A stretch of DNA of 64,000 bases, taken from positions 12,082,001 to 12,146,000 of the forward strand of contig CM028890.1 of the NCBI GenBank assembly GCA_016801885.1, in the 5' to 3' direction. Source of the DNA: Toxotes chatareus. Lineage: Eukaryota > Chordata > Actinopteri > Toxotidae. The notes below the pieces were generated by a model. It did not search any database and was not told the origin of the DNA. It was given only the letters and a program-made list of their open reading frames with translations. This document shows, piece after piece, positions 50,901 to 56,982 of the stretch (within the stretch, counting starts at the first letter, position 1; every line of letters begins with the position of its first letter). A program made the translations under genes and the position numbers.

Positions 50901-53900
50901 GAACAAAGGATTATAATAATGTTAAGTCTGTGGGCCTGCCGCGTGCACGCTTAGAGAAAATCATCTGTTCAGACCCCGTTCAGACCTGGCACTAACATGT
51001 GTCTCGGTGATCCAATTACAAGTGGCCAGCACTAAGTGCAGGTGTGAATTCACCCAAGATGCATTGAGGAAGCATTTGAGATCCAATCACTCAGACCGAG
51101 GAAATTCTGAAAAGCCCAAACATCTTTTGCCATTTGGTTTGCCTTCTTTTACTTTGCAGTGGACTAGGTACGGGATGTGCATTGCTGTCTCCTACTAGTT
51201 AAAAAGCAACAACACATTTGGTCTTTGCAAACAGGATCAATGTACGTGTTTATTTGCATACAGAACGGGGAAGAAAGATCCGATCTCAAGTGGTCACTCG
51301 AGACAGAAGTGGAGACACAATTTAATGCCAGGTGTAAAGTGACGTACGTTGAGCTCGCCACTTGTGATCGAATCACCCGAGACACATGTTAATGGTCTGA
51401 ACAGGGGCCTTCATCTCACACTTTGAAGCAGTCTGCTATGTTAATGTTAAATTAACGATAACTGCCTATTTATTTAATGATTGCTTCAGGTTCAGGTGCT
51501 AAATGGCACATATCAAATAACTAATCATTACTTGCTGATTGGGTGTAATGACTGGTCATGTGTCACTTTTCATTTAAATATATTAGCAAGCATATATACC
51601 TCCACATATATTCAGAATCTAAATTCAGCTTTAAAAAAATTTCCCTGCAGCTTTTACAGCAGTGCAGCTCACATGCAGCTGGTGCAGCAGGCACACATTT
51701 GCATGGCTGTGGTCTGTCCCATGAGTATTGATACTGTGCCACAAACACATACAGCGTAGCTCTGGGGTTAATGTGAGTGAGGACACACTCACACACGGAT
51801 AACCTGCTTTTTTCTGGTACAGCGAAGCAGTGCAGCTTCTGCAGTAATGAGGGGGGTTGCAGAAGTAGACTGGGGAGTAAAATGGCCCAGTGTGTCTTAC
51901 TAACTGCACTGTCTACACATAGACCATGGCACAGACAAAGCACAAAGCAGACCTCATGACCAACCAACACAGCTGGGGTGTCCCTGAAATACCATACTCA
52001 ACCGCGCACAAATAGTCAGTTTGCAGCCTTTTTCCTCGAGCTTCACTGACTTATTATTCAGACATTTAATAGCGCACCAAGCATAAAACATAAAAACGTC
52101 CCATCACTACATCATCCCCGTGCCCAATTGTCCCCGATAAATTCAAGGGCAGAATCAAAGCTGTTAGCAGGCTTATAAACTATATCAACATTTATTTCAC
52201 GAGTCAGTCAAACTATAAAATAAACTGTTGGCCGTTACCTTGTAAGTATGTTTTGAAAAGTGGTGTCTGTGCAGAGGGAAAACCACTCTATACCTTTCTG
52301 ATATCTAGAAAGAAGGAGGATTAAGTCTCTTTAGGGTTCAAAGACAAAACAGAGTGACGTCTCTGTCAGTCAGTAAGCAATCTCGTGTCGTTTAGCTGAC
52401 TGCCCTTGTCATAGTAATCCAGCCCAGGTATGTTGTAGCTAGTTAGCAGCAGAGTGATGACCACCAGCTGAAGCTAGCAGACAGTAAATCATAGTCAGAA
52501 TCAATCAGTTATACTTAGGATCATATAATCAGGATCATCTAGCCATGATGATATAAACTTAAAACATCTGACTTTTGTCCTTATTGTCCTTAGTAGACAA
52601 CCTCATAACAGTCACCGCTAAATATTATTGCTCTTTTGAATGTAATGATTAGAATAATGAAAAAGTAATATATAAGTATCACAGCAATAGAGCGATTATT
52701 ACTCAATGTGAGCTAAAGTAAACTGGTCTTGTTTTCTTGATACAGTTAAACTCTGGTGAAACAAAGTGGTCCATATGATTTAATGATTTTCCCACAAATT
52801 ATCTCTTTGTTTAGTGAAATCACAAAGGAGACAAAGATATATAGGTGTGTCTGAATATCAGTTTTCATGTCATCATAATGTTATCTGCAGCACTCACCTG
52901 GTGTATAGTTAACCACTGGAAAAGTACTGCTCTGACCCTCTCTCAGACAGCGCAAACACTTTACTGCAGAACTCTGAGTTTATTTTCCATTGTTGTACAG
53001 CTTTTAGAACAACACTGAAGGGTCATATTGGTGTTGTTGCTTGCTTTATTGTGTTACTGACACTTGGTTTTGTGACTTGCTCTGTAGTCAGTGCCGTATT
53101 ATGTTTCTGTTCTGTGGGAAGAGCAGGTTTATACTGGAGCCAGCTGCTAAATTCACATGCTCATTATCTCAATGTCCACACTTTCCTGTAATAGTGGATA
53201 GAATTTGGCAGTATAACATGTAAATGCAGTGCTTCTCGGCAGCAGTCAAGGTTTAATTGTGCGGAGATTCCCGTCATCATGTAACTGCACCTCAGGCAAC
53301 ATTCTGTCACCACACAGCAGCCTTTGCTTCTGCTTTTACAAACCTTTTGTCTTGTCCTCAACCCAAACATAATGTTAAGCTCTGGAGCTTGACTTTCAGA
53401 TACAGATCTGAGCGCGAGTGTGACGTATTTGGCTCGAGCCTGTGATTCACGGGTGTAATCAGGAGATGGAAAGTGATGCCCGGATTATCACAGGCCCAGA
53501 TGAAGGAAGATGACCTGTTTATTTATTTTATTTATTTTTTTGGCCATCTCTACTCCATCTCCATTGCCAATGTAAATGACTTGGCGAGCTTCCATTAAAT
53601 TCACTTAAACTTTTTTGCAATTAAAGTAATGATTTTAATCAGGTTTGTTCATCTATTGCAGTGAAAAGAAAGACTAACTGAGTTCGGCGTGCTAATGAGC
53701 ACAATTTTTTTTTTTTTTTTTTCTGATGAGAGCAGGGCAATATTAATTACCTCATCTGGCCAGAGCTTTGGAGCACATGCAGTGTTCTGTGTTCTCCGGC
53801 CCTCTCTCTCTGCCATGCCAAAATAATACGCCTGAGGAGAAATTGGGGTTGAAACACTGAGGTTAAAGGTATAATTAAATTCAAACTCAATTTTGGCATG

Positions 53901-56900
53901 TCCATGAGTCTGAGAATGAAATTAGGAAGAGGGTGGGGAAACAGTAGGCTCAGGAGAATATGTGAGCGTTTCTACTGCCTATTTGGCTGCATAAACTCAC
54001 TTTGATGTGTTAGAATTGAGGAAACAGTGATCAAAATGGCAAAGAGAGTCATTGTAATTATAACTCAGATACCAGACGAATAATGGTTTTCCATTCACAA
54101 TTGTTTAAATATAATTGATACCTTATGTCTCTTTATATTTATATCACAATCCACAATGTACAAAATAACTTCTTCTTCTTGCATTTGTCAGCATATATGA
54201 CACAATTCTATAGCTGTGTACAGATTATTGGTAGAGTATTTCAAAATAACTGAGATGAGGAGTCCTGCAGCAGCCAGCAACTAAAGGTTTCTGTTATGCA
54301 GTGAACCTTTCCAACTTTTATCATTATTAGTTGTAGACCTGAAGCAATTAGTTTCAGTAATTTTTGGGGCTAAAATGCCAAACCTTCCCCGCTTCTTAAA
54401 TGTGAGGGTTTGCTATTTTTTTTTAATAATGGTAAATAGAATATATTCGAGTGTCAAGAGTGTGTATCAGACAAAAGACATCTGAATGCTTTGAATTAGT
54501 ATTTTTATATAACATTTTTAGTATTGTCTGTCATCTTGTAGATAAAACCATAAATTGATTTTTTTTTTGATAATGTATATTGAACATGTTTTCCATAAAT
54601 GTCCTGAAAACTCGTCTCCTAAAAAAAAAGCCTGTTTATTTATATTTAAATACATCAAGCTTATATTTTTGTTGTATTATTATCCTAGCGATGGACATGC
54701 CGGCTGAGTTGACAGCCCTCAACATCACTCCACAAGGGGCCCTGCTGAGGTGGAATCCTCCTCTGTCCAATGTCGACATCTACGTGCTGACCCTCACACA
54801 CAACCAGGGTAAGTTGTCAGAACTGTCATTCATTTGCTGTTTATTAGACACTGAATAAATAGATGGATTAAAAATCAACAGAGGACAAAAGTTAGATTAC
54901 TTATATGTTCTTTGATGCCTTGAATTCTGGGAAGTGACTATTGCACAATTGTTTCACATCCCCACTTATAGTGTTCTTTCTACACTGGCTGCCAGGACTC
55001 AGAATCTGAATTTTTATAAATCAGTCCTTTTACTGATACCAGAGTCTGTATGCTTTATGTGTTCCATGAAGCACTTGGCTATGAATGGTGCTTCATAAGT
55101 AAATATTTGCAAACCAAACTGGAGAAAAGCTCTGTACTCACTGAATAGAATCATACCACAGAGTGCAGTAACAGCAGCCTGCAGAGTCGGAGTACAGTGA
55201 GCAGATTTGTTTTTAGGTCATTCAGGTGCAGCGTGTGGAGATGTGACAGGTACCATCAAGGTTTTCCCATTAAGAAGAGAGATCAGCGTGATGCGTCCTT
55301 TGAGGCAATATAGATCCATTTGTCTTGCTTTCAGAACAGTTCATTATGCTTGGTTGAACTACTAAGCCTTGGCACAAACATTGCAGTTATTACACAGCAT
55401 AGGTTTCTGCTGCGGCCCATGTCTTCACTGTCTGACAGCCATATCCAGATAGATAAAGGATAGCCAAGTTGCTTGGCCCCTCAGAGCCAGTTTATAATTT
55501 GCTCCCTGAACTAAGTGGATGACTGCCAAGTTACAGTAGGATAACCAGCCCCAGATACAGCTTAAAGCTACTTGACATGCACAGCTGGGGTCCTGAAATA
55601 TGAAAGTGTGAAAAGTTTCAAAGGAATCGCATCTTTCAAACAAACATCGCCCAGCGTTGGCAGTCATTAGTCTGTGCAAGGGCACTTTTTAAACTCACCA
55701 GTCAAATGTTTAACGACACTTCATCTCAACCATTATTTTCTCTCTGACTGGAGTTATCCACAGAAATCTGTATTACTCAGCTGTAGGAGTCAATGTGTAA
55801 ATTACACCCTGAGTGACTGGATCGCAGCCAGATCATCTTAGATTCAGAGACAGTATCTATATGCTGGGCACATATTTGGAAACCAGCCTCAGCCAGGGTT
55901 TACAGAACTGCAATGTAAGTTGTGGACAAATTCCTGTGAGTGTCAACGTATTAAACCAAGGTCAATAAACCTCATATTTCATCGAGTGTTGTCCTGCATC
56001 AAAAAAAGATTTTTATTGGCAACCAGGAACACCCACATAAAATCCATACCATCATGGTATCAGTCGCTCAAACTCCATCTAAAATAGTAAAAAATCTGAT
56101 TCGCCAGTGTCCTCACTAGCAACACTGTCACTGTGGAGCTTAACAGCTTTCATCATTATTACCATAAATTAAAACTCTCTGACCCAACAAGATCCTGTCA
56201 GTGAGCTGTTGACACTAGAGCAATTATATTAAATGTCTTCTCCAGTCAATTTGATGTCTTGTGCTCATGTAGCACAATTATTTTCTTAATAAGACATTTT
56301 TCACAGCCAAATTCAGAGGCCGTTTCTTATGACCGAAAATGCAGATCGGTAATCAAATGGTGATTTATCTGAACTCAGCATGTTTAAATTGGTTAGACAG
56401 ATATCTTGGTCATGAAAATACCTTTATATAAGTCCAGGAATACGCAGTTACATAAGATCAGTGCTGAAGAATGTTGTATTTCAGGTATATTACAGGATAT
56501 TCTGTCATATTTTAGTGCAAAAGACATTTATAGTGTGCCTTATTTTTGCAGAGTAGTCCCCTCAAGCATATTTCACCAAAAGCATAATTAGTGTAGAAAT
56601 TCTCTGAATTGAAAAAGGGCCCCAAAGGTGGTTAAACAGTGTAGGCTTTGAGATTCAAATCAGCCGTTTTTCCATGCTGGGGTGCATTTTCAAAGACATT
56701 TAATGTAATCTATTTACACAAGACTGAGAACAGAAGATGTGTGGGATGGTGTAAATGTAGTAAACATATAAACCTTGTGTGTGTGTTACTTCTGTTTTTC
56801 AGTGACAGCTGATACTTTACTTGTGGAAGGCAACAAGCAGGAGCACCAGCTGTCCAACCTTAAGCCAAGCACCGCCTACTCTGTGGCCCTCTATGCCACC

Positions 56901-56946
56901 AAAGGACCCCTCACCAGCGGCACAGTCATCACTAACTTCCAAACAC
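17709..56946 (+). CDS. tnr: tnr, tenascin-R, spliced coding region (3' end missing)
   Basis: Twenty-one exons join with GT/AG borders and matching phases into 1060 codons plus one base. Tenascin-R is a secreted oligomeric glycoprotein of central nervous system matrix, made mainly by oligodendrocytes and some neurons; it binds lectican proteoglycans and contactin-type adhesion receptors and is part of perineuronal nets (family knowledge). Seen here: signal peptide (1-33), assembly region with cysteines and heptads (about 80-189), 4.5 EGF repeats (190-348), then FN3-1 to FN3-8 (349-1060). Identity as tenascin-R rather than C or W rests on 4.5 EGF repeats and near-verbatim matches to the mammalian protein as I remember it, such as RDVSDTVAFVEW, SFDGWEISFIPK and EIDAPKNLR. 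Mammalian TNR is about 1358 residues, so FN3-9 and the fibrinogen globe (roughly 300 residues) should lie beyond the window. No RGD motif is present in FN3-3. Confidence 0.97.
17793..18861. other. tnr intron, 1.1 kb
   Basis: Non-coding, AT-rich, with a poly-T run near 17858-17875. It ends in a CT-rich acceptor tract (ctctctctctccag). No other feature seen. Confidence 0.85.
18862..19078 (+). CDS. tnr: tnr exon: N-terminal assembly region (residues 29-100)
   Basis: The exon continues the signal peptide with GAAHA, then carries a basic stretch RVRRQ (46-50), one N-glycosylation site NQT (Asn62), and the tenascin signature QPVVFNHVYNINVPLESLC, which closely matches mammalian tenascin-R. The cysteine in SLCSVDL belongs to the set used in oligomer formation in tenascins. 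RVRR fits the furin consensus R-X-R/K-R. It runs phase 0 in, phase 1 out, with donor GATG|gtgagg. Confidence 0.96.
19215..19315 (+). CDS. tnr: tnr exon: acidic linker (residues 101-134)
   Basis: A 101-bp exon encoding a proline- and acid-rich linker, with VEGPMDPTGPTEYTEQTLD, ending DADSQ immediately before the VTFTHRIN motif of the next exon. This segment is poorly conserved in the family. Assignment rests on the exact phase match (1 in, 0 out) and on the DxxSQ|VTFTHR join also seen in mammalian TNR. Confidence 0.9.
19316..20497. other. tnr intron, 1.2 kb
   Basis: Non-coding, with a poly-T run at 19322-19336. No further recognisable element. Confidence 0.85.
20498..20663 (+). CDS. tnr: tnr exon: cysteines and oligomerising coiled coil (residues 135-189)
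   Basis: Begins VTFTHRINIPKAACGC (Cys148, Cys150), followed by heptads in LATRVEMLEREVSLLRAQC and the cluster QCGSGCCGE (Cys178, 182, 183). This is the tenascin coiled coil plus interchain cysteines that assemble tenascin-R into dimers and trimers. A run of five threonines (152-156, codons aca/acc) sits between CGC and the coil. The donor is ATGG|gtgggt; the alternative gtaaaa four bases downstream would break the frame into the EGF exon. Confidence 0.96.
20664..21606. other. tnr intron, 0.9 kb
   Basis: Non-coding. The short frames at 20863-21143 have no family resemblance. No repeats recognised. Confidence 0.8.
21607..22083 (+). CDS. tnr: tnr exon: 4.5 EGF-like repeats (residues 190-348)
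   Basis: One 477-bp exon encodes a half EGF unit (CSGHGSFSFDLCGCICEEGW) and four full tenascin EGF repeats of about 31 residues with the spacing CxxxCSxxGxCxxGxCxCxxxFxGxxC. Each full repeat has six cysteines. N-glycosylation sequons lie at NCSE (twice), NGTC and NCSK. The exon is symmetric (phase 1-1), so skipping it would keep frame. It is more GC-rich than the introns. The long open frames on the opposite strand and in frame +1 are by-products of the cysteine-codon periodicity. Confidence 0.98.
22768..23084 (+). mobile_element. Small non-autonomous element with AATTAATC-rich ends, copy A
   Basis: Starts agggctgcaactc and contains the family words tctataaagtttctgaaaaa, catcacaatttccccaaactc and ccagcagtccaataac. 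It ends in nested TTGATTTACTGATTAATCAACTAATCA. This matches, from memory, a very abundant teleost miniature DNA element beginning GGGCTGCAACTAACGATTA. It is diverged, with no coding capacity. Confidence 0.7.
27463..27495. repeat. Perfect 15-bp inverted repeat (hairpin), 3-nt loop
   Basis: Arm tgtcagctgtactct at 27463-27477, loop aac, arm agagtacagctgaca at 27481-27495. It lies 67 bp upstream of the FN3-1 exon. Confidence 0.9.
27563..27682 (+). CDS. tnr: tnr exon: FN3-1, first half (residues 349-388)
   Basis: Encodes VAPVMNLMVRGVTDRSIDLE and the core tryptophan in LEWEG, then VTYTPSSPGG. Tenascin-R FN3-1 begins with a closely similar VAPPEDLRV-type segment in mammals. Acceptor tttcag, donor GGAG|gtaagt, phase 1-1. 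Confidence 0.96.
27825..27968 (+). CDS. tnr: tnr exon: FN3-1, second half (residues 389-436)
   Basis: Encodes strands D-G of FN3-1, with LPGNTTTCTITGLEAGMEY holding the conserved LxxGxxY motif, then NINVFAVINNSISVPDSI. Sequons lie at NTT and NNS. Only 142 bp of intron separates it from the first half. Donor ACCT|gtaagt, phase 1-1. Confidence 0.96.
27969..29379. other. tnr intron, 1.4 kb
   Basis: Contains a Tc1-like terminal fragment (28839-28990). No coding exon seen. Confidence 0.85.
28839..28990 (+). mobile_element. Tc1/mariner-like terminal fragment
   Basis: cagtggcttcagaaagtatt at 28839 is the terminal motif of common fish Tc1-type elements (memory). It is followed by ttttgcactttattctgttgtag. 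Further in, aaatttgcaaaaatttctaaaaac is the reverse complement of the internal segment usually seen as TTTTTAGAAATTTTTGCAAATTT. This suggests a rearranged or internally deleted copy. No transposase frame remains. Confidence 0.6.
29380..29495 (+). CDS. tnr: tnr exon: FN3-2, first half (residues 437-475)
   Basis: Encodes LSNPDGLVFKSITETSVEV, the core tryptophan in VHWQP, and SFDGWEISFIPK, which is practically identical to mammalian tenascin-R FN3-2. In the family, FN3-2 and FN3-3 contribute to contactin-1 binding. Phase 1 in, 0 out; donor CAAG|gtagag. Confidence 0.97.
29496..32680. other. tnr intron, 3.2 kb
   Basis: Splits FN3-2. It holds a long pyrimidine-rich tract (about 30225-30495) and an (AG)14 run at 30659-30686. 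Open frames at 31230-31686 on the minus strand are low-complexity and not supported as genes. Confidence 0.85.
30659..30686. repeat. (AG)14 microsatellite
   Basis: Uninterrupted AG run inside a purine-rich patch, about 160 bp downstream of a long pyrimidine-rich tract on the same strand. Confidence 0.9.
32681..32831 (+). CDS. tnr: tnr exon: FN3-2, second half (residues 476-525)
   Basis: Encodes DNDGGMTAQLPSTITSFVQ, then LRPGEEYTVNLVAL with the LxPGxxY motif, and ends TATVTT. It pairs in phase (0 in, 1 out) with the preceding exon to complete FN3-2. Acceptor ttttccccag, donor ACAT|gtatgt. Confidence 0.96.
33525..33692 (+). mobile_element. AATTAATC-type element fragment, copy B
   Basis: Shares the internal words gttttgtccaaacaacagtcc and cctcatatttgaaaagctg with the other copies and ends tgtcaattgattaattaaat. 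The 5' end is missing or too diverged to recognise. Confidence 0.6.
35363..35406. repeat. Perfect 18-bp inverted repeat (hairpin), 8-nt loop
   Basis: Arm tgcaatagatggcaaggc at 35363-35380, loop tgactatt, and arm gccttgccatctattgca at 35389-35406, with no mismatch. It ends 71 bp before the FN3-3 exon acceptor. Flanking bases do not continue the pairing. Confidence 0.95.
35478..35656 (+). CDS. tnr: tnr exon: FN3-3, main part (residues 526-585)
   Basis: Encodes IDGPTQLIVRDVSDTVAF, VEWTPP with the core tryptophan, and GGEGPRTTFRLQPTLSQYS. This is nearly the same as mammalian tenascin-R FN3-3 and is the strongest single identifier of the gene. No RGD is present, unlike FN3-3 of tenascin-C. Phase 1 in, 0 out; donor CAG|gtgaga. 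Confidence 0.98.
35657..36047. other. tnr intron, 0.4 kb, with two GT microsatellites
   Basis: A broken GT run starts 7 bp after the donor (about 35664-35692), and a (GT)21 run lies at 35866-35907. The acceptor is ttttttttccggtgccacag. Confidence 0.9.
35866..35907. repeat. (GT)21 microsatellite
   Basis: Uninterrupted GT run of 42 bp in a 391-bp intron, 140 bp upstream of the next exon. Confidence 0.95.
36048..36138 (+). CDS. tnr: tnr exon: FN3-3, end (residues 586-615)
   Basis: Encodes VLRPGSRYEVSVRGVRKGN, with LRPGxxY, then the sequon NES and STEFTT. It completes FN3-3. Phase 0 in, 1 out; donor ACCG|gtgagg. Confidence 0.96.
36139..36615. other. tnr intron, 0.5 kb
   Basis: AT-rich non-coding sequence; nothing else recognised. 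Confidence 0.85.
36616..36698 (+). CDS. tnr: tnr exon: FN3-4, first third (residues 616-643)
   Basis: Encodes EIDAPKNLRLVSKTSTTLEL and EWDNSEAE, matching mammalian tenascin-R FN3-4 closely. Only 83 bp long. Phase 1 in, 0 out; acceptor cttctcag, donor GAG|gtaatt. Confidence 0.97.
36891..36916. repeat. Perfect 12-bp inverted repeat, 2-nt loop
   Basis: cagttgttttac at 36891-36902, loop tt, gtaaaacaactg at 36905-36916. Confidence 0.9.
36944..36989. mobile_element. DNA-transposon terminal fragment
   Basis: The segment gtacttttactcaagtaaag followed by tctgattacttcttccacca and gtgg is, reverse-complemented, the end of a common teleost element starting CAGTGGTGGAAGAAGTA (memory). The other end is not clear. 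Confidence 0.5.
37670..37772 (+). CDS. tnr: tnr exon: FN3-4, middle third (residues 644-677)
   Basis: Encodes VEGYQVVYSTLAGDQYDKV and VPRNEGTTTKTTLT, aligned with the EYKVVYSTLAGEQ segment of mammalian TNR. Phase 0 in, 1 out; acceptor aactgtag, donor ACAG|gtgagt. Confidence 0.96.
37773..38586. other. tnr intron, 0.8 kb
   Basis: Non-coding; a pyrimidine-rich patch near 38180-38295. Nothing else recognised. Confidence 0.85.
38587..38676 (+). CDS. tnr: tnr exon: FN3-4, last third (residues 678-707)
   Basis: Encodes DLLPGTEYGIGISAMKGSN, the sequon NQS, and PATMNART, matching mammalian TNR. With the two preceding exons it completes FN3-4, the only repeat here carried on three exons. Symmetric phase 1-1 and 90 bp long. 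Confidence 0.96.
38677..40747. other. tnr intron, 2.1 kb
   Basis: AT-rich non-coding DNA. Short open frames at 38726-39068 have no family resemblance. No element recognised with confidence. Confidence 0.8.
40748..40881 (+). CDS. tnr: tnr exon: FN3-5, first half (residues 708-752)
   Basis: Encodes LDVPMDLTVTASTDNTITL, the core tryptophan in LVWGV, then GPIDHYKVTYTSSSG. This parallels the GPIDHYRITFTPSSG segment of mammalian TNR. Phase 1 in, 0 out; donor GAG|gtaagg. Confidence 0.96.
41070..41199 (+). CDS. tnr: tnr exon: FN3-5, second half (residues 753-795)
   Basis: Encodes LTVPKDVTTTTLTDLEPG, TEYTITVAARRGRQQST and ATIDAFT. The GRQQS and VDAFT-like end match mammalian FN3-5. A 188-bp intron separates it from the first half. 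Phase 0 in, 1 out; donor ACAG|gtagag. Confidence 0.97.
41200..43935. other. tnr intron, 2.7 kb
   Basis: Precedes the FN3-6 exon. It holds a TCA/ATC microsatellite at 42016-42053. The acceptor is attccgttcctccag, preceded by a T-rich patch at 43835-43870. No extra FN3 exon was found here. Confidence 0.85.
42016..42053. repeat. (TCA)n microsatellite with one interruption
   Basis: Eight TCA units, one TGA interruption, then more TCA. Less perfect ATC/CATCATTGTCATC words continue to about 42121. Confidence 0.9.
43936..44202 (+). CDS. tnr: tnr exon: FN3-6, whole module (residues 796-884)
   Basis: One 267-bp symmetric exon (phase 1-1) encodes the complete repeat: IRPVTHLYLSEVTSDSVSVA, WSAPAPPADLFILSYSS, a variable SADGTDTSK loop, LLPSTQYTISLITIQGDVTS and EPITASLTT. 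Mammalian FN3-6 has the same start (RPISHL) and SPPAD segment. Being the only single-exon FN3 module here, it can be skipped without changing frame. As I recall, tenascin-R isoforms of 180 and 160 kDa differ partly by alternative use of an FN3 unit at this point. The exon is richer in CpG than its neighbours. Confidence 0.97.
44366..44684 (+). mobile_element. AATTAATC-type element, copy C
   Basis: Begins agggcagcaacctacaaac and carries gtcagaaaatagtgaaaaat, gtccatcatagtttcttaaa, caactaacaatccaaaacc and gttgctgattattttcctg. It ends gatcgactaaccaattaatt. This is the most complete and best-preserved copy in the window; no coding capacity. Confidence 0.75.
45349..45534. repeat. Tandem duplication, unit 1 (186 bp)
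   Basis: Starts tcttccttttcttttatctc and runs to the start of unit 2 at 45535. It is nearly identical to unit 2 throughout. Confidence 0.95.
45535..45735. repeat. Tandem duplication, unit 2 (about 200 bp)
   Basis: Repeats unit 1 with a few substitutions, a 1-bp insertion (ttttcatgaaa versus ttttatgaaa) and a 13-bp insertion (ttggcttattgcg) before tgaaaatgagtctcag. AT-rich and pyrimidine-rich, non-coding; the open frames in both units are shadows of the duplication. Confidence 0.95.
47450..47569 (+). CDS. tnr: tnr exon: FN3-7, first half (residues 885-924)
   Basis: Encodes MDPPKEMTVSDVSEDALTI, SWIKPLAPFEYYKLSYQSA. Mammalian FN3-7 has IDPPKDITISNVTKDSV and the same FDYY-type strand. Acceptor cccatctag, donor AGAG|gtagat, phase 1-1. 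Confidence 0.97.
47570..47970. other. tnr intron, 0.4 kb
   Basis: Ends in a CT-repeat tract (47908-47956) that merges with the acceptor ggtgtctcctgcag. Confidence 0.9.
47908..47956 (+). repeat. (CT)n tract forming the acceptor polypyrimidine region
   Basis: CT units with two CTTT interruptions and terminal CCCTCTCCCC, ending 14 bp before the exon at 47971. Confidence 0.9.
47971..48114 (+). CDS. tnr: tnr exon: FN3-7, second half (residues 925-972)
   Basis: Encodes GRVDSVVIDSDVTNYTLSSL, then FPATEYEISLNAVRGSQES and STSVFT. The NPATEYEISLNSVRG segment of mammalian FN3-7 is nearly the same. A sequon lies at NYT. Phase 1-1; donor ACAG|gtggga. Confidence 0.97.
48600..48774 (+). mobile_element. 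AATTAATC-type element, 3' part, copy D
   Basis: Carries agcaagtcatcacatttgag, gcatttttgcttgaataata and tgattatcaaaatagtaatc, and ends ttaatcaactaattgttgca gctct, matching the 3' half of copy C. Confidence 0.7.
50555..50644 (+). repeat. Separated direct repeat, copy 1 (90 bp)
   Basis: ttgaaaagtggtgtctgtgc, agagggaaaaccactctata and cctttctgatatct all match copy 2 at 52253 exactly. Copy 1 lacks 9 bp (agaaagaag) and 6 bp (acaaaa) that copy 2 has. Confidence 0.9.
50974..51407. mobile_element. Non-autonomous inverted-repeat element, 434 bp
   Basis: The left end reads ccccgttcagacctggcac and then taacatgtgtctcggtgatc, with acaagtgg further in. The right end, reverse-complemented, reads cccctgttcagaccattaac, then atgtgtctcgggtgattcga, with acaagtgg. 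The imperfect terminal repeats extend about 55 bp. No transposase is encoded. I recognise the core words as common in teleost genomes but cannot name the superfamily, and no clear target duplication is visible. Confidence 0.8.
52253..52357 (+). repeat. Separated direct repeat, copy 2 (105 bp)
   Basis: Matches copy 1 (50555-50644) over its full length apart from two small insertions. The two copies are 1.7 kb apart in the same intron and orientation. Confidence 0.9.
54375..54560 (-). mobile_element. AATTAATC-type element fragment, copy E, reversed
   Basis: On the + strand, cgcttcttaaatgtgagggt tgctattttt and cagacaaaagacatctgaat are the reverse complement of the family words CTCACATTTGAGAAGC and the TTTTGTCYGA segment. 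It is diverged and ends about 130 bp before the FN3-8 exon. Confidence 0.55.
54689..54808 (+). CDS. tnr: tnr exon: FN3-8, first half (residues 973-1012)
   Basis: Encodes MDMPAELTALNITPQGALL, the core tryptophan in RWNPP, then VDIYVLTLTHNQ. Mammalian FN3-8 reads NPVDLIATNITPTEALLQW, with the same NIT sequon. Acceptor attatcctag, donor CAGG|gtaagt, phase 1-1. Confidence 0.96.
54809..56802. other. tnr intron, 2.0 kb
   Basis: Non-coding between the halves of FN3-8. No repeat recognised with confidence; the minus-strand frame at 55425-55685 shows no family resemblance. Confidence 0.8.
56803..56946 (+). CDS. tnr: tnr exon: FN3-8, second half (residues 1013-1060)
   Basis: Encodes VTADTLLVEGNKQEHQLSNL, KPSTAYSVALYATKGPLTSG and VITNFQT. 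The YATNGPLTSGTISTNF segment of mammalian TNR corresponds. It ends in phase 1 with donor ACAC|gtacgt. The next exon, starting FN3-9, is not in the window. Confidence 0.97.
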
Positions 56947-56982
56947 GTACGTGTTCATTTTTATTTAGCTGGTCTGGGTACA

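Larger units (their letters stand above)
48115..54688. other. tnr intron, 6.6 kb, repeat-rich
   Basis: The largest complete intron. It holds AATTAATC-type fragments (48600-48774 and 54375-54560), pyrimidine-rich DNA (49290-49500), an inverted-repeat element (50974-51407), a separated direct repeat (50555-50644 and 52253-52357), a poly-T (53706-53722) and a TAAT-rich patch (53575-53775). No coding exon seen. Confidence 0.85.

Noticed and set aside
51163..51392. Open frames on both strands near 51.2 kb
   Set aside because: They lie inside the right half of the non-autonomous inverted-repeat element; no transposase motif.
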